A stretch of 64,000 nt of DNA from Asanoa sp. WMMD1127 (lineage in GTDB: Bacteria; Actinomycetota; Actinomycetes; Mycobacteriales; Micromonosporaceae). How positions within the stretch are numbered: the stretch's first letter is position 1; the number at the start of each line of letters is the position of its first letter. Shown here piece after piece: positions 58,755 to 64,000 of the stretch. The stretch lies in NCBI RefSeq assembly GCF_029626225.1, contig NZ_JARUBP010000001.1, forward strand, positions 5,952,001-6,016,000, read 5' to 3'. Below the pieces are notes generated by a model, which was not told where the DNA came from, made no database searches, and saw nothing but the letters and a program-made list of their open reading frames with translations. The position numbers and the translations under genes are program-made.

Positions 58755-60100
58755 TCGCGGCGCGGTGTCGCGTCGACGGACGACTCGACCGGTGGCGGGT
58801 TCGCCGGGTCGGCGGCCTCGGCCCGGTCCTCCACCCGGTCCTCCGCCTCCGCCTCGTCGTCGTCCGTCGGTTCCGTGCCCGGTGGCTCGCGGTCCGGTGT
58901 CGGTTCGCCGCTCGGATGGTCGGCCAGGTAGCGCACCGCCGTGTTGGCGACCGCCAGGATCGGCACGGCGACCAGGCCGCCGACGATGCCGCCGACCACG
59001 ATGCCGGTGGCGATCGCCAGGATGACCGAGAGCGGGTGCAGCGCGACCGCCCGACCCATGATCAGCGGCTGCAGGACGTGCCCTTCGAGCTGTTGTACGC
59101 CGATGACGATGGCCAGCACGATCAGCGCGCTGATCGGCCCCTGGGTGACCAGCGCGACCAGCACGGCCACGGCGCCCGTGACGGTGGCGCCGACGACCGG
59201 GATGAACGCGCCGAGGAAGACCAGGGCGGCCAGCGGCAGCGCGAGCGGGATCCGGAGGATCGCCAGGCCGATGCCGATGCCGACCGCGTCGACGAAGGCG
59301 ACCAGGACGGTGGCCCGCACGTACGAGACGAGGGTGTGCCACGAGTAGTGGCCGGCCCGGGCGACCGGGACGCGGGCGCCGCGGGGCAGCAGCCGGCACA
59401 GGAACGTCCAGATCTGCTCGCCGTCGCGCAGGTAGAAGAAGAGCGTGAACAGGGCCAGGAAGAAGCCGGTGGCGACCTCGCCGATGGTGGTCGCCGTGCT
59501 GAGCGCGCCGGTGAACAGGCTGTCCCGGTTGTCCATGAACTGCCGCTGCAGCTGCTCGATGCCGTCGCTGACCTGGGCCTGCGACAGGTGCAGCGGGCTG
59601 CGGGCGAGCCAGTCCTGCACCTCGTCGATGCCCTGCCCGACCTGGTCGGAGAGGTTGTCGAACTGTGAGATGAACGTCTGGATGATCAGGCTGAGCCCGC
59701 CGAAGACGACGATCAGGCCACCGATCAGCACCAGCGCCGCGGCCAGCGACTTGTTCATGCCCCGCCGTCGCATGGCGGCGGCGACCGGCTCGAGCAGCGC
59801 CGCGAGCAGGATCGCGACGACGACCGGGATGAGCACCACCCGGAGGAGCCCCATGACCCGCAGCAGGAGGTACGCGGCCGCGACGAACAGGATGATCCGC
59901 CACGCCCAGGCCCCGGCCAGGCGGATGCCGCGGGGTATGCCGTCGTCGACCGTCGGCGCCTTGTCGACCACCACGACGGGAGCGGCGCTGGGCGGCGGCG
60001 CCAAACGCTGGTTGGGGGTGAAGGGCGGCGGCGCGCCGCGCCGGCCCGCTGTGCTCAGGGTGGTGCGCGCCCGCTGGCGGACCGAGTCGACCCACGTCAT
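58751..60100 (-). CDS. AI-2E family transporter (PerM/TqsA-like)
   Basis: A 449-residue membrane protein. A disordered N-terminal region of about 60 residues (Pro/Ala-rich) precedes about eight hydrophobic helices, with the family pattern LLRVVLIPVVVAILLAALLEPVAAAMRRRGMNKSLAAALVLI, FVDAVGIGIGLAILRIPLALPLAALVFLGAFIPVVGATV, IVIGVQQLEGHVLQPLIMGRAVALHPLSVILAI. The C-terminal tail is acidic and disordered. Family members export small signals or act as ion antiporters. It overlaps the GH9 gene by four bases, although a functional link is unclear. ATG 60100. Confidence 0.9.
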   Translation of the reverse strand: MTWVDSVRQRARTTLSTAGRRGAPPPFTPNQRLAPPPSAAPVVVVDKAPTVDDGIPRGIRLAGAWAWRIILFVAAAYLLLRVMGLLRVVLIPVVVAILLAALLEPVAAAMRRRGMNKSLAAALVLIGGLIVVFGGLSLIIQTFISQFDNLSDQVGQGIDEVQDWLARSPLHLSQAQVSDGIEQLQRQFMDNRDSLFTGALSTATTIGEVATGFFLALFTLFFYLRDGEQIWTFLCRLLPRGARVPVARAGHYSWHTLVSYVRATVLVAFVDAVGIGIGLAILRIPLALPLAALVFLGAFIPVVGATVTGAVAVLVALVTQGPISALIVLAIVIGVQQLEGHVLQPLIMGRAVALHPLSVILAIATGIVVGGIVGGLVAVPILAVANTAVRYLADHPSGEPTPDREPPGTEPTDDDEAEAEDRVEDRAEAADPANPPPVESSVDATPRRE

Positions 60101-60217
60101 GCCGCATGCGTTGCCCTGCGGAGGGTCGCCGGAAACCACGAAGGTGCGGTGGACCGCACCACGGTCGGGCGGCCGGCCCGGTCGATCAGGCCGCCACAGC
60201 CGGCGAGGCTGGTCGGC

Positions 60218-60955
60218 ATGGATGACGCGCCGGTGGTGGCTGAGGGTCTGGGACGGCGGTACGGCGAGCGGTTGTGGGCGTTGCGGGACGTCTCGCTGGC
60301 CGTACCCTCGGGGCAGTTCGTGGCCGTGATGGGCGCGACCGGGTCGGGCAAGAGCACGCTGCTGCACTGCCTGGCGGGGCTCGACCGGCCGACCACGGGT
60401 CGGGTGCGGCTGGCCGGCCGCGACCTCACCCGGCTGCGCGAGGCGGCGGTGACCCGGCTGCGGCGGGACCGGGTCGGTTTCGTCTTCCAGTCCTACAACC
60501 TGCTCTCCACGCTCACCGTGGCCCGCAACGTCCTGCTCCCGGCCCGGCTCGGCGGCCCGAGGGCCAGCCGGGCCGACGTCGAGGCGATGCTCGAGGCGGT
60601 GGGGCTCGGCGGGCTCGGTGACCGGCCGGTCGGCGACCTGTCCGGCGGGCAGCGCCAGCGGGTAGCGGTGGCCCGGGCGTTGATCACCCGGCCGGCCGTC
60701 GTGTTCGCGGACGAGCCGATGGGCGCGCTCGACCCGACGACCGGCGGCCAGGTGCTGCGGCTGCTGCGGGCGGCCGTCGAGCGCGACGGCGTGACGGTGG
60801 TCATGGTCAGCCACGACCCGGTCGCGGCCGCGCACAGCGACCGGCTGCTGCTGTTGCGGGCCGGCCGGCTGGTCGCGGACACGCGTACGCCGGATGCTTC
60901 GACCATCGCCGAGCTGTTGCGCAACGTGACGGAGCCCGCGGCGGTGCCGGCGTGA
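60218..60955 (+). CDS. ABC transporter ATP-binding protein (MacB/LolD type)
   Basis: A 245-residue ATPase: Walker A in VMGATGSGKSTLLHCL, Q-loop VGFVFQSYNLLSTLTVARNVLLP, signature LSGGQRQRVAVARAL, Walker B AVVFADEPMGALDPTTG and H-loop VTVVMVSHDP. The QSYNLL region is typical of FtsX-type mechanotransmission systems. ATG 60218 is preferred. It is coupled by GTGA to the permease gene and through it to a two-component pair, the arrangement of antibiotic-peptide sensing and resistance modules in Gram-positive bacteria. Confidence 0.92.
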   Translation: MDDAPVVAEGLGRRYGERLWALRDVSLAVPSGQFVAVMGATGSGKSTLLHCLAGLDRPTTGRVRLAGRDLTRLREAAVTRLRRDRVGFVFQSYNLLSTLTVARNVLLPARLGGPRASRADVEAMLEAVGLGGLGDRPVGDLSGGQRQRVAVARALITRPAVVFADEPMGALDPTTGGQVLRLLRAAVERDGVTVVMVSHDPVAAAHSDRLLLLRAGRLVADTRTPDASTIAELLRNVTEPAAVPA

Positions 60956-62259
60956 GGGCGGGGATCGCGGCGCAGGCCCTGCGCGCCCACCGCTGGGCCT
61001 TCGCGGGCCCGGCCAGCACCCAGCTCGTCGCCGCGGTGGTCATGACCGCGACCCTGACGGTACGCGTGTCCGTGCCCGACGCGACCGGCGACCTGGCCGA
61101 CGCGCTGACCGCCTTCGCGCTGATCGCGGTCTATCTCACGGTGCTGCTGGTCGGCGTCACGATGAACGCGGCGATCGCCCAGCAGGCCATGGACGTGGCG
61201 CTGCTCCGCGCGGTCGGCGCGACCCCGGCCCGGATCCGGCGCGCGGTCGCCCTGGAGGCCGCCGCGGTCGCCGTGCCGGCCGGGGTCGCCGGGTACCTGC
61301 GCGGCCTGCTGGCCGGCTGGGCCTGGCTCGGCCTGCTGGTCGACCACGGCATCGCGCCGCCGGACGCCCGCTTCGCGCCGGAACCGCTCCTGCTGCCACC
61401 CGTCGTCGCGGTGCTCGTGCTGACCTCGGCGCTCGGTGGGCTGATCGCCGCGATCCGCCCCTCCCGGGTCCGGCCCGCCGTGGCGCTCGCCGACGCGGCC
61501 ACCCGGCGCGCTCGGTTCACCGCGGTCCGGGTCGGCCTCGGGCTGCTGCTGGTCGCCGGCGGCGGAACCCTTTCGGTGCTGATCGCCGGCCTGGCGGCGG
61601 ACGCGGCCGACGACGCGGCGTTCTTCGTGATGCTCGCGCTGTGCACCGGCGTGGGCCTGCTCGGGCCGTTCGTGCTGCGGGCCACGATCGGGCTGGCCCG
61701 CCCACTGCTCCGGCTGGCCGGCGGGACCGGGCGGCTCGCCGCCGACAGCGTCGCCGTGCTGTCGCGGTCGCTGTCCGGCGCCCTGGTCCCGCTGGTGCTC
61801 GCGGTCGCGTTCGCCGGCGTCAAGGTCGCGGCGCACACCACCACGGCCCACGTGACCGGGTTCGCCGGGCCGGCCGCGGAGGTCTGGCTGGACTACTCGG
61901 GCACCGCGGTGTACTGCCTGTTCGCCGCCGTCGCCGCGGTCAACACGCTAATAACGGTCATGGTCGGGCGGCGCCGGGACCTCGCCCTGCTGGGCCTGGC
62001 CGGCGCCACCCGGCGGCACGTGCTGGCCGTGGTGATCTGCGAAGCTGGCATCGTGACGCTCACCGGGCTGGTCCTCGCCGCCGTGGTCGCGGCCGTGACG
62101 GTCACGCCGATCGTGCGCACGGCGCTGGGCGCGTGGCCCTACGTGCCGCCGGCCACGCTGGCCCTGGGCGTCCTCGCCACCGCCGCGGTGGTCGCCGCCG
62201 GCACGGTGCTGCCCGCCGCGCTGCTCACCCGGGGCCGCCCCGTCGAGGCCGTCGGTTGA
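60952..62259 (+). CDS. FtsX-like ABC transporter permease
   Basis: A 435-residue membrane protein. About eight hydrophobic segments are visible, including LTAFALIAVYLTVLLVGVTMNAAIAQQ, VALLRAVGATPARIRRAVALEA (the FtsX-domain loop VALLRAVGAT) and a second such loop, DLALLGLAGATRRHVLAVV, showing two FtsX domains. It is half the length of many tandem-domain permeases and lacks a large external domain. GTG 60952 overlaps the ATPase stop; its TGA overlaps the TTG start of the kinase gene. Confidence 0.88.
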   Translation: MRAGIAAQALRAHRWAFAGPASTQLVAAVVMTATLTVRVSVPDATGDLADALTAFALIAVYLTVLLVGVTMNAAIAQQAMDVALLRAVGATPARIRRAVALEAAAVAVPAGVAGYLRGLLAGWAWLGLLVDHGIAPPDARFAPEPLLLPPVVAVLVLTSALGGLIAAIRPSRVRPAVALADAATRRARFTAVRVGLGLLLVAGGGTLSVLIAGLAADAADDAAFFVMLALCTGVGLLGPFVLRATIGLARPLLRLAGGTGRLAADSVAVLSRSLSGALVPLVLAVAFAGVKVAAHTTTAHVTGFAGPAAEVWLDYSGTAVYCLFAAVAAVNTLITVMVGRRRDLALLGLAGATRRHVLAVVICEAGIVTLTGLVLAAVVAAVTVTPIVRTALGAWPYVPPATLALGVLATAAVVAAGTVLPAALLTRGRPVEAVG

Positions 62260-63473
62260 CGGCGGTCCTGCTCGCCCCGTTCACCGGCCGCACGTGGCGG
62301 ATGGTCGGCTACGCGTACGCCAGCCTGCTCCTCGCCGCCCCCGCCGTGCTCGTGCCGGCGGCCCTGCTGGTCGCGGCCCCGCTGGCGCTGACCGTGATCG
62401 GGCTGCCGCTCCTGGTCGGATTGCTGCTGCTGGCCCGCCACCTGCCCGGCTGGTTCGGTGCGGTGGCCCGCCCGCTGCTCGGCTGGGACCTGCCGCCGCC
62501 ACCGCCGCTGGAGGGCCGCACGGTGGTCGCCCGGGCGCGGGAGGTGCTGGTCGACGACCGGGCCTGGCGAGCCGCGGTGTACGCGTTCGTCAAGGCGCCG
62601 CTGGCCTTCGTCACCGCCTACCTGACCCTGCTCGGCACCGTCTTCGGCGTCGCGCTGCTGACCTCGCCGGCGTGGTGGTCAGCGGGCGAGCTCGCAGAGC
62701 TGGGTGTCGACCGGCGGCTCGACACGGCGTACGTGGTGGCGATCGGCGTGGCCGCCTTGTTCGTCTTCCCGTGGGTGCTGCGCGGCCTGGTCGCCGTCGA
62801 CCGGAGCCTGGCCACCCTGCTGCTCGGCCGCGGGCGCGCCGCCGAGCGGATCGACGAGCTCGTCACCAGCCGGGCGGCGCTGACCGCCGACGCGGCCACC
62901 ACCCTGCGCCGGCTGGAACGCGACCTGCACGACGGCACCCAGGCCCGGTTGGTGGCGCTGGGCATGACGCTCGGGCGGATCGAGAAGCGGCTGGGCCCCG
63001 CCGACGGGGAGGCGGCCGAGCTGGTCGACGGAGCACGCGCGGCGGTGACGGACGCGCTCGACGAGTTGCGGGAGATCGTCCGGGGCATCCACCCGCCGGC
63101 TCTGGACGCCGGGCTGCCGACCGCGCTGGGCACGCTCGCCGCCCGCAGCGGCCTGCCGGTGTCGGTGTCGGTCGCCCTGGACCGGCCACCACCGCCGGAC
63201 GCGGCCGCCACCCTCTATTTCACGGCGGCCGAGCTGCTCAGCAACGCCACCCGGCACGCGGGCGCCAGCACGGTGCGGCTGTCGCTCACGTCCGCCGACG
63301 GTTGGATACGGTTGGTCGTGACCGACGACGGCCGCGGCGGCGCGGCACCCTCCACAATGGGCTCCGGCCTGCGCGGCCTGATCGCCCGCGCCCAGGCCCT
63401 CGACGGCCGCCTCGACGTGACCAGCCCCGACGGCGGCCCGACCACCGTCACGATGACCCTGCCGGCGGCCTGA
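62256..63473 (+). CDS. Sensor histidine kinase (NarL-type partner)
   Basis: A 405-residue kinase with an N-terminal sensor part of about 190 residues with four hydrophobic segments (LLAAPAVLVPAALLVAAPLALTVIGLPLLVGLLLL, YLTLLGTVFGVALL, AIGVAALFVFPWVL). The HisKA_3 phosphoacceptor block is TLRRLERDLHDGTQARLVALGMTLG with the phosphorylated His. The ATPase has LYFTAAELLSNATRHAGAS (N-box) and LVVTDDGRGGA (G1) with GSGLRGLIARAQALDG (G2). The start TTG 62256, in the sequence TTGA, is unusual but gives a full sensor domain. It is followed one base later by its response regulator. Confidence 0.88.
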   Translation: MTAVLLAPFTGRTWRMVGYAYASLLLAAPAVLVPAALLVAAPLALTVIGLPLLVGLLLLARHLPGWFGAVARPLLGWDLPPPPPLEGRTVVARAREVLVDDRAWRAAVYAFVKAPLAFVTAYLTLLGTVFGVALLTSPAWWSAGELAELGVDRRLDTAYVVAIGVAALFVFPWVLRGLVAVDRSLATLLLGRGRAAERIDELVTSRAALTADAATTLRRLERDLHDGTQARLVALGMTLGRIEKRLGPADGEAAELVDGARAAVTDALDELREIVRGIHPPALDAGLPTALGTLAARSGLPVSVSVALDRPPPPDAAATLYFTAAELLSNATRHAGASTVRLSLTSADGWIRLVVTDDGRGGAAPSTMGSGLRGLIARAQALDGRLDVTSPDGGPTTVTMTLPAA

Positions 63474-63474
63474 C

Positions 63475-64000
63475 ATGCGGGTGGTGATCGCGGAGGACAA
63501 CGCCCTGATGCGCGACGGCATGGCGGCCCTGCTGACCGACCACGAGGTCTCGGTGGTGGCCACGGTGGCGGACGCGGCCGGCCTGGTGGCCGCGGTCGAT
63601 ACGCACCGGCCGGACGTGGCCATCGTCGACGTGCGCATGCCGCCGACCTTCACGGACGAAGGCGTACGGGCCGCGATCGCCATCCGCGCCGCCCACCCGG
63701 CCGTCGGCGTGCTGGTGTTCTCACAGTGGGTCGAGACGGTGTACGCGCACCAACTGCTCCGCGACCACCCGGAGCGCGTGGGCTACCTGCTGAAGGACCG
63801 CATCGTCAGCACGGCCGCCTTCCTGGACGCCCTGCACCGCATAGCCGACGGCGGCGTGGCCCTGGACCCGGAGGTGATCCGGCAGCTGCTGTCGGCGCCC
63901 ACTGTGGACGCCGGCCTGGCCCGACTCACGGCGCGGGAGCGGGAGATCCTGGCCCTGGTGGCGGAGGGCCGCTCCAACACGGCCATCGCCGCTGACCTGC
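63475..64000 (+). CDS. NarL/LuxR-family response regulator (runs off the window)
   Basis: The N-terminal 175 residues are present. A receiver domain (about 1-125) has RVVIAEDNALMRDGM (acidic pair), VAIVDVRMPPT with the phosphoacceptor Asp, VLVFSQW (Thr/Ser switch) and YLLKDRI (Lys). The LuxR helix-turn-helix begins at LTAREREILALVAEGRSNTAIAADL and continues past position 64000. ATG 63475 starts one base after the kinase stop (TGACATG). It probably controls the ABC transporter encoded upstream. Confidence 0.9.
   Translation, partial: MRVVIAEDNALMRDGMAALLTDHEVSVVATVADAAGLVAAVDTHRPDVAIVDVRMPPTFTDEGVRAAIAIRAAHPAVGVLVFSQWVETVYAHQLLRDHPERVGYLLKDRIVSTAAFLDALHRIADGGVALDPEVIRQLLSAPTVDAGLARLTAREREILALVAEGRSNTAIAADL

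Overview
The window is a high-GC (about 72-74% by eye) actinobacterial chromosome segment. GTG starts, four-base NTGA gene overlaps, TatA/lipobox-type exports, SmpB, Ku, a SigB-type sigma factor with STAS/HATPase partner-switching proteins, GAF-ANTAR and LuxR-type two-component genes all fit. The protein families and the recurrent hairpin sequences suggest the family Micromonosporaceae (Actinoplanes/Micromonospora relatives); this placement is inference, not shown directly. No rRNA, tRNA, tmRNA, CRISPR array, transposase, prophage or replication origin was recognised.

Layout. 1-6.9 kb: tail of a drug-efflux MFS gene, an expansin-like secreted protein, then a divergent pair of large secreted enzymes (GH64-type beta-1,3-glucanase and GH3 glycosidase). 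Each carries two discoidin domains, and they share a promoter region with two LacI-type palindromes. 7-19 kb: housekeeping and metabolic genes (VOC protein, MFS/SDR/FAH group, BAAT-type lipoprotein, EEP nuclease/phosphatase, phosphoglucomutase, GNAT, an MFS-TetR efflux pair with visible operators, a PP2C/STAS pair, SmpB). 21.3-31.2 kb: a tightly coupled nine-gene operon that makes ADP-heptose (gmhA, gmhB-type HAD, hldE-type) and supplies five glycosyltransferase domains, a carbamoyltransferase and an SDR. It is probably for a heptose-containing, carbamoylated surface or secreted glycan.

31-37 kb is a signalling island: a sigma factor fused to STAS, a STAS-HATPase fusion, a receiver-less CheB with a zinc ribbon, CheR-PAS, GAF-ANTAR and a lone STAS. 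It has the parts of a partner-switching stress circuit. 38-45 kb: HrpB helicase, M1 peptidase, nitronate monooxygenase-like enzyme, UBP-type zinc finger, and a LacI regulator followed by an 84-bp hairpin. 45-51 kb: nucleotide kinase, small hypothetical, KAS II enzyme divergent from a TetR with a perfect operator, DrrAB-type ABC exporter, DUF4097 protein and a ribbon-helix-helix protein with phased repeats at its start.

51-57 kb: FAD monooxygenase, Ku, Gfo/Idh oxidoreductase. Next comes a 2.6-kb stretch in which four genes (methyltransferase, NAD(P)-binding SDR, RibD-type reductase, AraC regulator) are all broken by frameshifts, a stop codon or internal deletions. 57-64 kb: intracellular-looking GH9 glycosidase coupled to an AI-2E transporter, then a translationally coupled ABC transporter/FtsX permease/histidine kinase/response regulator module that runs off the end of the window.
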